Shown here: positions 1 through 9,632 of the stretch, piece by piece | Numbering within the stretch: position 1 is the first letter of the stretch | How the letters are laid out: each line of letters opens with the position of its first letter | Assembly: GCA_034519515.1 (NCBI GenBank) | Contig: JAXHOK010000035.1 | Coordinates: forward strand, 1 to 64,000 | Direction: 5' to 3' | Length of the DNA stretch: 64,000 nt | DNA from: Arcicella sp034519515 | Lineage (GTDB): Bacteria; Bacteroidota; Bacteroidia; Cytophagales; Spirosomataceae | Notes under the pieces: generated by a model | Told to the model about the DNA's origin: nothing | What the model saw: only the letters and a program-made list of their open reading frames with translations | Database searches by the model: none | Position numbers and translations under genes: made by a program

Positions 1-1181
1 TGCGGACGGGGCAGTATTATTTAAACAAAACTGGACTTTACAAGGAGTTTTTTCCAGAGGTTCTGTCGGTTTCGGAAGGTAATTTTTGGGTGGATTACGC
101 CTATCATCTTGCCCCGATGATGAAAGAACATTTAAACGAAATTGAACTATTGATTGAGGAGTTTGGGGTTTGTTCCTTCAAAATTTTTATGTTTTATGGT
201 TCGCACGGCTTGCACGGGCGTTCTTCTTCACAAAAAGATTTTTTGATGATTCCCGAAGATGAAAAATATGACATTGCCCACTTTGAGTTCGTAATGCGAG
301 CCGTCAAAAAAGCCATCGACCGTTTTCCCGAATTAAAGGATTATATTTCGGTAAGTCTGCACTGCGAAACGGCTGAAATCATGTCGGCATACACCAAAAT
401 TGTGGAAGAAGAAGGAACTTTGACGGGTTTGCGAGCCTATTCAGCCTCACGCCCGCCCCATTCAGAAGGTTTAGCGATTTTCATTGCTTCGTATTTGGCA
501 CATGAAACTAATATGCCCAACATCAACCTTTTGCACCTTACTTCCTACAAAGCCATCGAAGCGGCAATGTTGATGCAAGCGGCTTTTCCACACATCAGTT
601 TCAAGCGAGAAGTAACGATTGGACACCTTTTGTTGGATGTTGATTCGGAATGTGGATGTAATGCAAAAGTGAATCCGCCCATTCGCCCACGGGAAGATGT
701 TGAGGCATTGTGGACGGCATTATTAGACCGTAAAATTGACTGGGTATGTTCAGACCACGCTTGTTGTAAGGAAGAATTCAAAACTGATAACCAAAATCCA
801 GATAATATTTTCTTGGCAAAATCGGGGTTTGGAGGTACAGAATTTATGCTAAGTGGCTTATTTTCAGAAGGTTCATCCCGAGGAATGTCCTACAATCATA
901 TCGCAGAATTATTGGCTTGGAATCCTGCCCAACGTTACGGAGTCTTGAACAAAGGGGATATTGCTTTGGGCTATGATGCCGATTTGGTTTTGCTCGACCC
1001 CAAAGAAAAATTCATTTGTCGTGCCGCAGATTCAGAATCCATCCAAGGATATTCGGTTTTTGAAGGAATGGAATTGACAGGAAAGGTAAAATCGACTTTT
1101 TTGAGAGGAAATTTGATTTATGATAATAATCGAATTATTGGTGAGGCGAAAGGGAAATTTGTAAGAAGACCTACGGTATAA
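1..1181 (+). CDS. Dihydropyrimidinase/dihydroorotase-family cyclic amidohydrolase (5' truncated by window)
   Basis: A metal-dependent hydrolase of the amidohydrolase superfamily that opens cyclic amides such as dihydropyrimidines or hydantoins. The reading frame is open from base 3, before the first possible start (a GTG at 90), so the gene begins outside the window and the N-terminal HxH metal motif is not visible. Visible family features are the carboxylated-lysine segment SFKIFMFY, the metal histidines in LHCETAE and NLLHLTS, the late aspartate in CSDHA, and the closing segment GYDADLVLLDP. The closest subgroup is dihydropyrimidinase/hydantoinase; allantoinase or a dihydroorotase-like protein cannot be excluded without the N-terminus. 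It converges on the PatB-like gene across a strong hairpin. Confidence 0.82.
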   Translation, partial: RTGQYYLNKTGLYKEFFPEVLSVSEGNFWVDYAYHLAPMMKEHLNEIELLIEEFGVCSFKIFMFYGSHGLHGRSSSQKDFLMIPEDEKYDIAHFEFVMRAVKKAIDRFPELKDYISVSLHCETAEIMSAYTKIVEEEGTLTGLRAYSASRPPHSEGLAIFIASYLAHETNMPNINLLHLTSYKAIEAAMLMQAAFPHISFKREVTIGHLLLDVDSECGCNAKVNPPIRPREDVEALWTALLDRKIDWVCSDHACCKEEFKTDNQNPDNIFLAKSGFGGTEFMLSGLFSEGSSRGMSYNHIAELLAWNPAQRYGVLNKGDIALGYDADLVLLDPKEKFICRAADSESIQGYSVFEGMELTGKVKSTFLRGNLIYDNNRIIGEAKGKFVRRPTV

Positions 1182-1197
1182 ATTTGATTGATGGCAT

Positions 1198-1263
1198 ACG
1201 GATTTTACGGATTAGACACGGATAATAGTAAAAATAAATCCGTGTCTAATCCGTAAAATCCGT
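1198..1263. terminator. Perfect 26-bp inverted repeat between convergent genes
   Basis: Arms at 1198-1223 and 1238-1263 are perfect reverse complements separated by a 14-base A-rich loop. Each arm contains the word ACGGATT twice. It lies between the 3' ends of two convergent genes, so a bidirectional terminator role is likely. The stem is much longer than a usual intrinsic terminator and looks like one of the word-based intergenic repeats seen throughout this window. Confidence 0.7.
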
Positions 1264-1270
1264 GTTCAAT

Positions 1271-2410
1271 TTACGCTAAGGCACTTTTTATCCTTTTCAC
1301 TGCCTCTTCCAAAACAGATTTTGGACAAGCAAAATTTACTCGAATAAAACCTGCACCCATGAAAGTATTACCATCCATTACCCTCACTCCTGCCTGTAAA
1401 ACCTTTTCTTGAATATTGGCAACTCCCGACTCTCTGGCATCAATCCAAGCTAAATAAGTGGCTTCCAAAGGCTTCATTTTCAAGCCTTTATATCCATTTA
1501 ATTCTTGGTATAAATAATCATGATTTGCTTTTAAGTATTTTACTAAATCAATTCGCCAATCTTCACAATCACGATAGGCGGCAATGGCGGCTTGCAATGA
1601 ATGACGGGGTAGCGGTGGGAAAAAGCCGTTTTTAGCATCTTCAAATTTCTTTCGTAATTCAGGATTCGGAATGACCGCCACCGAACAACCAAGCCCCGCA
1701 ATATTAAATGTTTTGGAAGGTGCTAAAAGCGTAATCGATCTATTTTCAGCCTCTTGGCCCAAACTGGCGATGGGAATGTGCTTTTTAGTTGAATCTAAAA
1801 TTAAATCACAATGAATTTCATCGGCACAGATTGTTAGGTCATATTTTTGACAAATAGCCAATAATTTTTCTAATTCTTCACGAGTAAAAACTGTTCCAGA
1901 CGGATTATAAGGATTACACAACATCAAGAGTTTTGTGTCTTTGGTAATCGACTTTTCAATGGCTTCAAAATCAAAAGTCCAGCGATTGCTTTTTTCAATC
2001 ATTGGAAAAGTTTGAAGTTTCTTCCCCACGTAACCAGGTGCTAAATGAAAAGGATGATAGACTGGGATGGAAGTAATTACAGCATCACCAACTTCACCAA
2101 TTGCACGACAAGTGGCGGTGATGGCAGGGACTAAACCTGGAATCCAAACTTGCCATTCTTTTTTGGTTTTCCAACCATAAAGTCTTTCTAAACGCTCCTG
2201 AAGTACATTTTTTAGTTCCTCGGGGACAAAAGAATATCCAAAAACTCCGTGTTCGGTAACGTCTCTGAGTGACTGCAAAATGGGTTCGGGACAACGGAAA
2301 TCCATATCAGCAACGGGCATCGGAATTGTTCCTTCTGGGTCTTGAAAGAAATCCCATTTAAAGGAATCAGTATTTTTACGGTCAATTATTTCGTCGAAAT
2401 TGTGAGGCAT
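1271..2410 (-). CDS. patB: PatB/MalY-family PLP-dependent C-S lyase (cystathionine beta-lyase type)
   Basis: Fold-type I aminotransferase-like enzyme expected to cleave cystathionine or cysteine conjugates to a thiol, pyruvate and ammonia in the cytoplasm. The N-terminus has the family signature PMPVADMDF (residues 29-38). NPYNPSG lies near residues 166-172, the PLP-contacting aspartate in CADEIHCDL near 197, and the Schiff-base lysine in APSKTFNIAGL at residue 233. The 379-residue length is normal for the family. The gene stands alone and converges on the upstream amidohydrolase. A plain class I/II aminotransferase is the main alternative, but the ADMDF segment and the DEIHCDL motif favour the PatB/MalY group. 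Confidence 0.87.
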   Translation of the reverse strand: MPHNFDEIIDRKNTDSFKWDFFQDPEGTIPMPVADMDFRCPEPILQSLRDVTEHGVFGYSFVPEELKNVLQERLERLYGWKTKKEWQVWIPGLVPAITATCRAIGEVGDAVITSIPVYHPFHLAPGYVGKKLQTFPMIEKSNRWTFDFEAIEKSITKDTKLLMLCNPYNPSGTVFTREELEKLLAICQKYDLTICADEIHCDLILDSTKKHIPIASLGQEAENRSITLLAPSKTFNIAGLGCSVAVIPNPELRKKFEDAKNGFFPPLPRHSLQAAIAAYRDCEDWRIDLVKYLKANHDYLYQELNGYKGLKMKPLEATYLAWIDARESGVANIQEKVLQAGVRVMDGNTFMGAGFIRVNFACPKSVLEEAVKRIKSALA

Positions 2411-2536
2411 TAGTTTTAATTGTTAGCAATGAATTTTGAGTAATTGAAGTTTAGTATCAAGATTTTTACTGAACTTCGTAAAATTAAAGTATAATTTTTA
2501 ACTTTAACCAAACAAAGAAAAATATTCCTTTCCCCT

Positions 2537-3385
2537 ATGCAAACCCAAAAATTCCAAATCTCCCCAAACTTCTTCATTACTGCCGATACTTTCGGAAATT
2601 CTGAAGATAAACCTGTCATTTTCCTCCACGGGGGCGGACAAACTCGTCATTCGTGGGGAGATTCTGCTCAAATTGTGGCGGATGCAGGTTATTATACTAT
2701 TGCTCTGGATGCCCGTGGACATGGCGACAGCAGTTGGTCGGAAGAAGGGAATTATCGAATTGAAGACTTGGGTTCGGATTTGAAAGCGGTTATTGCACAA
2801 TTGGGTAAACGCCCTGCTTTGGTGGGTGCCTCGATGGGTGGATTGACTTCATTGATTGCCGAAGGAGAATCTAAAACTTCAATTTCCTCCGCTATAATTT
2901 TGGTGGATATTGCCCCCAAAGCCGAACAAAAAGGCATTGAAAGAATTTTCGCCTTTATGTCTTCCAATAAACATGGTTTCGCTTCCATTGACGAGGCCGC
3001 TGCGGCAGTTTCGGCTTATTTGCCCAACCGAACAAAACCAAAAGACCATTCCAGATTAGAGAAAAATCTTCGTTTGCGAGCCGATGGACGATATTATTGG
3101 CATTGGGATATGAAAATGTTGGAACTCTGGAAAAGCATCACACCCGACCAACAAATTAAAAACGAAAACAGAATGTATCAAGCCGCAAAGAATCTAAGAG
3201 TACCAACGATGATTGTTCGAGGCGGGATGTCGGATGTGGTTTCTGCAAAAGTGATGGCAGAGTTTTTGGATGAAGTTCCTCATGTACGTAGCGTGAACGT
3301 ATCGGATGCAGGACACATGGTTGCGGGAGATTCTAACCATGCTTTCACCAATGCCGTGCTTGATTTTTTAAAAGAAGTTTATTAA
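2537..3385 (+). CDS. Alpha/beta-fold hydrolase
   Basis: A 282-residue cytoplasmic alpha/beta hydrolase. The oxyanion-hole segment FLHGGGQTRHSW is at residues 29-40, the nucleophile elbow GASMGG places Ser at about residue 99, and a C-terminal SDAGHMV supplies the catalytic histidine. This layout matches the epoxide hydrolase/haloalkane dehalogenase/esterase branch, and the substrate cannot be read from the sequence. It diverges from the PatB-like gene across about 125 bases that must hold both promoters, and is followed by a clear terminator. The ATG at 2537 is used because it gives the usual short strand before the HGGG motif. Confidence 0.85.
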   Translation: MQTQKFQISPNFFITADTFGNSEDKPVIFLHGGGQTRHSWGDSAQIVADAGYYTIALDARGHGDSSWSEEGNYRIEDLGSDLKAVIAQLGKRPALVGASMGGLTSLIAEGESKTSISSAIILVDIAPKAEQKGIERIFAFMSSNKHGFASIDEAAAAVSAYLPNRTKPKDHSRLEKNLRLRADGRYYWHWDMKMLELWKSITPDQQIKNENRMYQAAKNLRVPTMIVRGGMSDVVSAKVMAEFLDEVPHVRSVNVSDAGHMVAGDSNHAFTNAVLDFLKEVY

Positions 3386-3441
3386 TATAGTACAATTTAA
3401 AATTAGTATTTTTTACTACACATTCTGTAAAAACATAAAGA

Positions 3442-3477
3442 AAAAAGCCTTTGAATGTACATATTCAAAGGCTTTTT
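3442..3477 (+). terminator. Intrinsic terminator after the alpha/beta hydrolase
   Basis: Stem arms 3442-3456 and 3463-3477 are perfectly complementary (aaaaagcctttgaat and its reverse complement) around a 6-base loop, with a T run on the distal arm. The same aaaaagcctt design is used again at 9633-9668. The rest of the 3386-3690 gap holds no gene I can recognise and presumably carries the efflux operon promoter. Confidence 0.85.
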
Positions 3478-3690
3478 ATTTATGTTTATTTCTTATTCAA
3501 AATCATTAGCCTGAAATAATAATATTTTCTTAAATTTTCAACTATAAAAAAATCGTATTCGTCTCGACAAAATATTGCTTGGTCGAAAACAGCTATTTTG
3601 CTGAACGATTACCCGTAATAAAGGTTTCAAAGATTGAGTATCTTTGAAATCAATCAACAAAAAATACAATTAAATTCTCGGTCTGAAATT

Positions 3691-4743
3691 ATGAAGTATC
3701 CATTTAAATTACCACTAATTGCCATCACCATTATTTTAATGATTAGTGCCTGGGGTTGCAGTAAGAAGAAAAATAAAGAGCCCGAAAAGAAATCTGACCC
3801 TCCCGCCATTGTTGATGTCATTATTGCTCAAAATCAATCAGTTAGCTCCACCATCGAAGCTAACGGTTCAATCATTGCCAATGAATTTATTGAACTACGC
3901 CCCGAAGTGAGTGGAAGATTAGTTTACCTAAATATTCCAGAAGGCAAAACCGTGACAAAAGGAACGATTTTAGCCCGAATAAATGATGCTGATTTACAAG
4001 CCCAAATCAATAAAATCAAAGTTCAAATTGATTTGGCGGAAAAAACAGAGCAACGTTTTTCTAAACTCGTTGCCATCAACGGTATTAATCAAGCCGATTA
4101 CGATAATGCCTTGAATCAAGTCAATAATCTCAAAGCAGATTTGGAATACACGAAAACATTAATTGATAAAACCGTCTTGAAAGCTCCATTTACGGGTTTA
4201 ATTGGTCTTCGTCAAATTAGTGAAGGTGCTTATATTTCCCCCACCACCATCATCGCTACGATGCAACAGGTCAATAAATTGAAAGTTGACTTCACTGTTC
4301 CCGAGGAATATTCTAATTTTATTCGCCAAGGTTCGGTGGTTGAGGTATCGGTTGATAATAACAATGCTTCTCGTTGCAAAGCCGTGGTAATTGCCCGTGA
4401 ACCACAAATTAATCAAACTACTCGAAATCTGTTGATTCGTGCTTCGCTTTCCAATTGTAAAGCAAATCCTGGCACATTTACCAAAATTTATTTCAAGGCA
4501 GGTGAAACAAAACAGGATATTTTAATTCCTACCAATGCTATAATTCCTGATGATAAAAATAAGAAGGTAGTAGTTGTCAAAAACGGCATGGCGACTTATG
4601 CTGTCGTAGAAACGGGCGTGAGACAAGAAAATGTGGTAGCAATTACGAAAGGATTAACCCCAGGCGACACAATTGTGGTGGACGGCGTTTTGTTTGCTCG
4701 TCCAGATAAACCTGTAAAAATCAGGAAGGTAAAGAATTTATAA
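3691..4743 (+). CDS. RND efflux periplasmic adaptor (membrane fusion) lipoprotein
   Basis: Adaptor subunit linking the inner-membrane RND pump to the TolC-like channel. I use ATG 3691 rather than the TTG at 3634 because it gives a clean lipoprotein signal: KYPFKL, a hydrophobic stretch, then WGC with the lipid-attachment Cys at residue 23. A biotinyl-lipoyl-like half (EVSGRLVYLNIPEGKTVTKGT) is followed by an alpha-hairpin (about residues 95-150), the second half (VLKAPFTGLIGLRQISEGAYISP), a beta-barrel and a membrane-proximal domain ending in GLTPGDTIVVDGV. It is the first gene of a three-gene efflux operon. The exported substrate is unknown, and no repressor lies beside it. Confidence 0.92.
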   Translation: MKYPFKLPLIAITIILMISAWGCSKKKNKEPEKKSDPPAIVDVIIAQNQSVSSTIEANGSIIANEFIELRPEVSGRLVYLNIPEGKTVTKGTILARINDADLQAQINKIKVQIDLAEKTEQRFSKLVAINGINQADYDNALNQVNNLKADLEYTKTLIDKTVLKAPFTGLIGLRQISEGAYISPTTIIATMQQVNKLKVDFTVPEEYSNFIRQGSVVEVSVDNNNASRCKAVVIAREPQINQTTRNLLIRASLSNCKANPGTFTKIYFKAGETKQDILIPTNAIIPDDKNKKVVVVKNGMATYAVVETGVRQENVVAITKGLTPGDTIVVDGVLFARPDKPVKIRKVKNL

Positions 4744-4882
4744 ATTAGTTATTGGTTTACTGGTTATTGGTTACTGGTCGTTAGCACTCAAAATTCAATG
4801 CCAATATATCATCGGTAACTAACATATCAATGACCAAACATACCAATAACTAATACACCAATAACTAATAAACTAATTACGA
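4744..4882. repeat. Word-based inverted repeat between MFP and RND genes
   Basis: The left half (4747-4784) repeats words of the type TTATTGGT/TTACTGGT. The right half (4814-4880) repeats the complement, ACCAATAACTAAT. The two halves can pair into a long imperfect hairpin inside the efflux operon mRNA. The same word set recurs at 31891-31982, and no ORF or standard promoter is evident. Confidence 0.65.
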
Positions 4883-7800
4883 ATGAATATTTCTGAATTA
4901 TCTTTAAAAAGACCCGTTTTTGCTACGGTAATGAATGTTCTCATTGTTCTTTTTGGAATAGTGGGTTTTTCGTTTTTAGCCGTTCGAGACTACCCCGCTG
5001 TAGACCCTCCCATCGTTACGGTCTCTACCTCATACACAGGTGCAAACCCTGATATTATTGAAAATCAAATCACAGAACCACTCGAAAAGCAAATCAACGG
5101 AATTCCAGGCATTCGCTCCATTACTTCTTCCAGTACTTTGGGAAACAGTAATATTAAGGTTGAATTTAACTTGGATGTTCAATTAGAGGCCGCCGCCAGC
5201 GATGTCCGTGATAAAGTAGCCCAAGCCGTTCGGAGTTTACCCCAAGATATTGATGCCCCACCAGTTGTTTCAAAAGCGGATGCCAATAGTGATTTCATTT
5301 TACTTTTAGCTATTCAAAGTCGTAGTAAAGGACTCTTAGAATTGAGCGATTATGCCGAAAATGTGCTTCAACAGCGTTTTCAGACTATCAATGACGTAAG
5401 TAGTGTTAATATTTTTGGTCAGAAGCGTTATGCTATGCGGATTTGGTTAAAACCCGACCGCCTGAATGCCTATGGTATTTCATTCACGGATTTACAAAAT
5501 GCTTTGGGTCGTGAAAATGTGGAACTCCCCGCAGGAAAGATATACGGAGGAAATACCGAAATGACCATTCGTGCTTTGGGAAGACTAAGTACCGAACAAC
5601 AATTTAAGGATTTAATTATTACTCAAAATATCTCAGGAATTGTTCGTTTGGGTGATGTCGCATCTATTGAATTAGGACCTGAAAACTTGGAACAATCATG
5701 GAAATATAATGGGGTTTATGCCGTTGGTTTAGCCGTTATTCCACAACCAGGAGCAAATTACATCAGAATTGCGGATGAATTTAATAAACGTTTGGCTGAA
5801 ATTCAGAAGGAAAATAAATCTGATATTCAGTTTAAGGTTTTGATTGATAATACCAAAAACGTTCGCCGTTCATTAGAAGAAGTGGAAGAAACTTTGGTGA
5901 TTTCATTCGGCTTGGTGGTGTTGGTAATTTTCTTCTTTTTCAGAAATTGGCTCATCGCAATTCGTCCACTAATTGATATTCCAATTTCGTTGGTAGCCAC
6001 GTTTTTCATCATGTACATTGCAGGATTTACGATTAATGTATTGACTTTGTTAGGAATCGTATTGGCGACAGGTTTGGTGGTTGATGATGGAATTGTGGTT
6101 ACTGAAAATATTTTCAGAAAACTCGAAAAAGGGTTCCCTATTCGCAAAGCGGCATTGGAAGGTAGTAAGGAAATATTTTTTGCCGTTATTTCAACGTCAT
6201 TGACTTTGGCGGTGGTGTTTTTGCCCGTTATCTTTTTAGAAGGTTTTGTGGGAAGGCTTTTTCGTGAATTTGGTATTGTGGTGGCATCTGCAGTATTAAT
6301 TTCTGCTTTTGTTTCACTCACAATTACACCCGTTTTGAACGTTTATTTGACTCGTAAAAAATCAGGGCATGGTTGGTTTTATGATAAAACTGAACCCTTT
6401 TTTACAGGCATGGAAAGCGGTTACACCAAAATCCTAAAAGGCTTCATGCGAGTGCGTTGGGTGGCTTGGATTGTGGTTTTGGCGTGTGGATTATTGATTT
6501 GGTTGGCGAGTCAAAACCTACAAAGTGAAATTGCCCCGATGGAAGACAAAGGCAGTGTGCGTTTCTCCATTTCCACGCCCGAAGGTTCAAGTTATCAATA
6601 TACCCAAGAAGTTTCTGACCAAGTGGTTAATTTCTTGAATGATTCAATTCCCGAAAGAGAATTTGTTTTTAATGCCGTGCCAGGTTTTGGGGGACAAGGA
6701 GGTACAAACTCTTCCATTGCCAGAATTGGTTTGACTGACCCCGAACAACGAAATCGTAGCCAAGATGAAATTGCAAAAATGTTGAATAAAAAAATGGCAA
6801 AATTCAATAATGCTCGAGTATTTGGCATTCAAGAACAGACCATTTCGGTTGGATTGGGTTCAAGAGGGAGTTTACCCGTACAATTTGTGATTCAAAATAT
6901 TGATTTTACTAAAATAAAAGATGCCATTCCCAAGTTTTTGGAGGCTGCCCGCAATGATAAAACTTTTCAGAACGTTGATGTCAATCTCAAATTTAACAAG
7001 CCCGAAATTCTGATGACTTTCGACCGTATTAAAATTAAAGATTTGGCACTCACCACCCAAGACGTAGTGAGTGCCGTGCAGGGTGCTTTTAGTGGCAGAC
7101 GATTAGCATATTTTACAATGAATGGTCGTCAATATCAAGTGATTGCTCAGGTCGAACGTACAGAAAGGATGAAACCTACTGATATTGAGGATTTGTATGT
7201 AACCAATTCCAGAGGGGAAAGAATCCCTTTGAGTGCGGTTGTAAAATTGGAAGAGAGTAGTAACCCTGCCACACTTTATCACTTCAATCGCTTGAAATCT
7301 GCTACTGTTTCAGCGTCATTAGCCGATGGAAAAACCATTGGCGATGGCGTAACTGCCATGCGTGGCATTGCGGCAAAAGTGTTGGACAATTCGTTTCAAA
7401 CCGCCCTGAATGGTCCTTCAAGGGATTTTGCCGAAAGTTCTTCCAACATTGCTTTCGCTTTTGGCTTGGCATTGGCATTGATTTATTTGCTTCTTGCAGC
7501 ACAGTTTGAAAGTTTCAAAGACCCGTTTACCATTATGCTAACAGTTCCCTTGGCTTTGGCGGGTGCGTTGGGTTGTCTTTGGTTTTTTGGACAGACGATT
7601 AATATTTTCTCACAAATTGGGATGATTATGTTGATTGGTTTGGTAACGAAAAACGGAATTTTGATTGTAGAATTTGCCAACCACAAAAGAATGGAAGGTT
7701 TATCAAAATTCGATGCCGTAGTGGAAGCTGCTTCACAACGACTCCGTCCTATTTTGATGACCAGTTTAGCCACTTCATTAGGAGCATTACCCATTGCTTT

Positions 7801-7987
7801 AAGTTTGGGGGCGGCATCAACCAGTCGTGTACCGCTTGGAACGGTTATAGTGGGCGGGATTTTATTTTCCTTAATTCTAACATTATTGGTAATTCCCGCC
7901 ATTTATACCTTCATTTCAAGTAAAAAATACATTACCGAAGAATCAAAATTAGAAAATGAAGAGGACTTTGCAGTCGAAACTCATTGA
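4883..7987 (+). CDS. RND-family (AcrB/HAE1-type) efflux transporter permease
   Basis: Inner-membrane proton-driven export pump of 1034 residues, full length for HAE1-type RND proteins. It starts with the typical MNISELSLKRPVFATVMN and TM1, then the periplasmic porter domain, a TM2-TM6 bundle, and a second such half. The proton-relay pair is visible as Asp-Asp in GLVVDDGIVVTENIF near residue 398, and the partner lysine in GLVTKNGILIVEFAN near residue 922. It pairs with the upstream lipoprotein adaptor and the downstream TolC-like protein, 18 bases apart. Hydrophobic drug or lipid efflux is likely; heavy-metal RND pumps differ in the TM4 motif. Confidence 0.95.
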   Translation: MNISELSLKRPVFATVMNVLIVLFGIVGFSFLAVRDYPAVDPPIVTVSTSYTGANPDIIENQITEPLEKQINGIPGIRSITSSSTLGNSNIKVEFNLDVQLEAAASDVRDKVAQAVRSLPQDIDAPPVVSKADANSDFILLLAIQSRSKGLLELSDYAENVLQQRFQTINDVSSVNIFGQKRYAMRIWLKPDRLNAYGISFTDLQNALGRENVELPAGKIYGGNTEMTIRALGRLSTEQQFKDLIITQNISGIVRLGDVASIELGPENLEQSWKYNGVYAVGLAVIPQPGANYIRIADEFNKRLAEIQKENKSDIQFKVLIDNTKNVRRSLEEVEETLVISFGLVVLVIFFFFRNWLIAIRPLIDIPISLVATFFIMYIAGFTINVLTLLGIVLATGLVVDDGIVVTENIFRKLEKGFPIRKAALEGSKEIFFAVISTSLTLAVVFLPVIFLEGFVGRLFREFGIVVASAVLISAFVSLTITPVLNVYLTRKKSGHGWFYDKTEPFFTGMESGYTKILKGFMRVRWVAWIVVLACGLLIWLASQNLQSEIAPMEDKGSVRFSISTPEGSSYQYTQEVSDQVVNFLNDSIPEREFVFNAVPGFGGQGGTNSSIARIGLTDPEQRNRSQDEIAKMLNKKMAKFNNARVFGIQEQTISVGLGSRGSLPVQFVIQNIDFTKIKDAIPKFLEAARNDKTFQNVDVNLKFNKPEILMTFDRIKIKDLALTTQDVVSAVQGAFSGRRLAYFTMNGRQYQVIAQVERTERMKPTDIEDLYVTNSRGERIPLSAVVKLEESSNPATLYHFNRLKSATVSASLADGKTIGDGVTAMRGIAAKVLDNSFQTALNGPSRDFAESSSNIAFAFGLALALIYLLLAAQFESFKDPFTIMLTVPLALAGALGCLWFFGQTINIFSQIGMIMLIGLVTKNGILIVEFANHKRMEGLSKFDAVVEAASQRLRPILMTSLATSLGALPIALSLGAASTSRVPLGTVIVGGILFSLILTLLVIPAIYTFISSKKYITEESKLENEEDFAVETH

Positions 7988-8005
7988 TTTTAAATTAATA
8001 ATTGA

Positions 8006-9424
8006 ATGATAAACTATTTAAGAAATATTAATAGAAACGTCGGGGAACAGTTCCATTATGGGTTTACCTTGCCAAAGAATATTAGTAAAAACGTCGGAGA
8101 GGTTTTGAACAGCTCTGACGTTAAAAAAATCACCTTCATTGTAATATTTATACTATTCTTCAAGGTGAATAAAAGCTTTGCTCAACAACAAATTGCACTG
8201 AGCGATGCCATTAATATTGCCCTAAAAAACAATTTAGATATTCAAATTTCTAAAAATAATGTTTCCGCAGCCAGTATCAACAATCATATCGGAGTTGCCG
8301 GAGGGTTGCCAACCGTAACGGGAAGTGCAAACTCTAATCAACAATTAACGGCATTGAATCAAGAATTGAGCAATGGGACAAACATTGACCGTAGTTCGGT
8401 TTTCTCGAACGGGACATCATTTTCGGTGGCAGGAACATTTCTGCTGTACAACGGCGGCAGAGTTTTGGCAACTAAGAATCGTTTATCAGAGTTACAAAAC
8501 CTAAGCCAAGCACAGTTGAATGCCACCATTCAAAGTACAATTGCGGATGTGATGTTGAAATATTATGCCGTGGTGCAACAGCAGAATTTTGTAACAACAT
8601 TGAACCAGTCCATAGATGTTTCTAAACAAAAATTGTCATTGATTGAAACCCGTAAAAGTGTGGGGTTGTCGAATGATGCAGAGTTGTTTCAAGCCCAATT
8701 AGATTTGAATGGACAAGTTCAGGCTTTACAATCGCAAAATATTATTATTAATCAAGCCAAGTCAGATTTGATTAGGAGTTTGGTGCTACAGCCTAATTCT
8801 GAAATTTTCGTTAAAGATTCTATAATTGTTGATAGAAACATAGGCTGGGAAGAGGTGGAGGTCCAGTTAAAGAAAAATCCCGATGTTTTAACTACTGATA
8901 TTCAGATAGTTATCAATAAAATTATTGAACGGGAAGTGAATGCAAGAAAGTTTCCCGTCATCAATGTCAATACAGGGTACAATTACAATCGTAATCAAAG
9001 TGCAGCGGGTTTTACCTTATTGAACCAAATCTATGGCCCTTTCTTGGGGTTTAATGTAACAATGCCTTTATACACGGGAACGGCTAATATGAGGCAACTA
9101 AAAGTAGCAAAAATCAATACTGAAAATGCCAAATTGCAGAAAGAAATTGTCATTCAAAATTTCAAAAACTCAGCATCAAAGGCTTGGGAAGCCTATAACA
9201 GCACAATTCAATTGATTGATAATGAGCAAAAAAACTATCAGATTGCTCAAAAGTTATTGAATTTGATTACTCAAAGATTTCAGTTGGGTCAGGGTACAAT
9301 AATTGACATCAGAGAAGCCCAACAGAGTTTTGAAAATTCTGGTTTTCGCTTAAATAATTTGAATTATAATGCCAAAGTAGCCGAAATTACGTTGAAACAA
9401 ATTGCGAATCAGTTGGGCAATTAA
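8006..9424 (+). CDS. TolC-family outer membrane efflux protein
   Basis: Outer-membrane channel of the efflux operon with two OEP repeats (about residues 60-250 and 270-470). ISLSDAINIAL-like and NLDIQISKNNV segments open the first repeat, and the second ends in FQLGQGTIIDIREAQQSFENSG. From ATG 8006 the signal peptide (KKITFIVIFILFF...SFAQ) would be preceded by about 40 odd residues encoded by a degenerate palindromic repeat. A TTG at 8105, in frame and inside the repeat, would give a normal signal peptide (MNSSDVKKITF...) and is probably the real start. I keep the ATG coordinate because it is the first in-frame start. Confidence 0.88.
   Translation: MINYLRNINRNVGEQFHYGFTLPKNISKNVGEVLNSSDVKKITFIVIFILFFKVNKSFAQQQIALSDAINIALKNNLDIQISKNNVSAASINNHIGVAGGLPTVTGSANSNQQLTALNQELSNGTNIDRSSVFSNGTSFSVAGTFLLYNGGRVLATKNRLSELQNLSQAQLNATIQSTIADVMLKYYAVVQQQNFVTTLNQSIDVSKQKLSLIETRKSVGLSNDAELFQAQLDLNGQVQALQSQNIIINQAKSDLIRSLVLQPNSEIFVKDSIIVDRNIGWEEVEVQLKKNPDVLTTDIQIVINKIIEREVNARKFPVINVNTGYNYNRNQSAAGFTLLNQIYGPFLGFNVTMPLYTGTANMRQLKVAKINTENAKLQKEIVIQNFKNSASKAWEAYNSTIQLIDNEQKNYQIAQKLLNLITQRFQLGQGTIIDIREAQQSFENSGFRLNNLNYNAKVAEITLKQIANQLGN
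8090..8122. repeat. Degenerate 15-TTG-15 palindromic repeat inside the tolC 5' region
   Basis: Arms 8090-8104 and 8108-8122 pair with three mismatches around the central TTG. The layout (33 bases, aacgt at the outside, TTG in the middle) is that of the perfect copy at 28195-28227. A half-copy (acgtcggggaacagttcc) lies at about 8039-8054. The central TTG is in frame with tolC and precedes the signal peptide. Confidence 0.6.
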
Positions 9425-9632
9425 TGAAGGTGTTTAAACTTTCCGTTTCGACTGGGCGTCCCCGCTTAAAATGAAGTCTTTAAGAATTTGCTATTCCAAA
9501 ATTTTCTCAACGTAGCGATGCTATGTTTCGTAAATTTCAGAAGGGGATGCCTAATCTAACAGCTTCAAAAATACAATCATTTATAATCAAAAACGGAAAG
9601 TTTAAACAGCTTCAGTACCAACTTGAAAACAT

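Noticed and set aside
545..781. Minus-strand ORF inside the first amidohydrolase gene, and similar long antisense ORFs in parC, RND, lanB and glf
   Set aside because: They are shadows of conserved genes with no independent family features or initiation signals.
3570..3600. A Bacteroidota-type promoter (TTG...TATTTTG) before the efflux operon
   Set aside because: The match to the TAnnTTTG consensus and spacing is too weak to report as a site.
4798..4814. 17-base identity with the hmgA start (13085-13101)
   Set aside because: One short AT-rich match in 64 kb can arise by chance, and neither context extends it.
8006..8104. A separate small gene ahead of tolC
   Set aside because: It is in frame with tolC, has no features of its own and is largely made of palindromic repeat.
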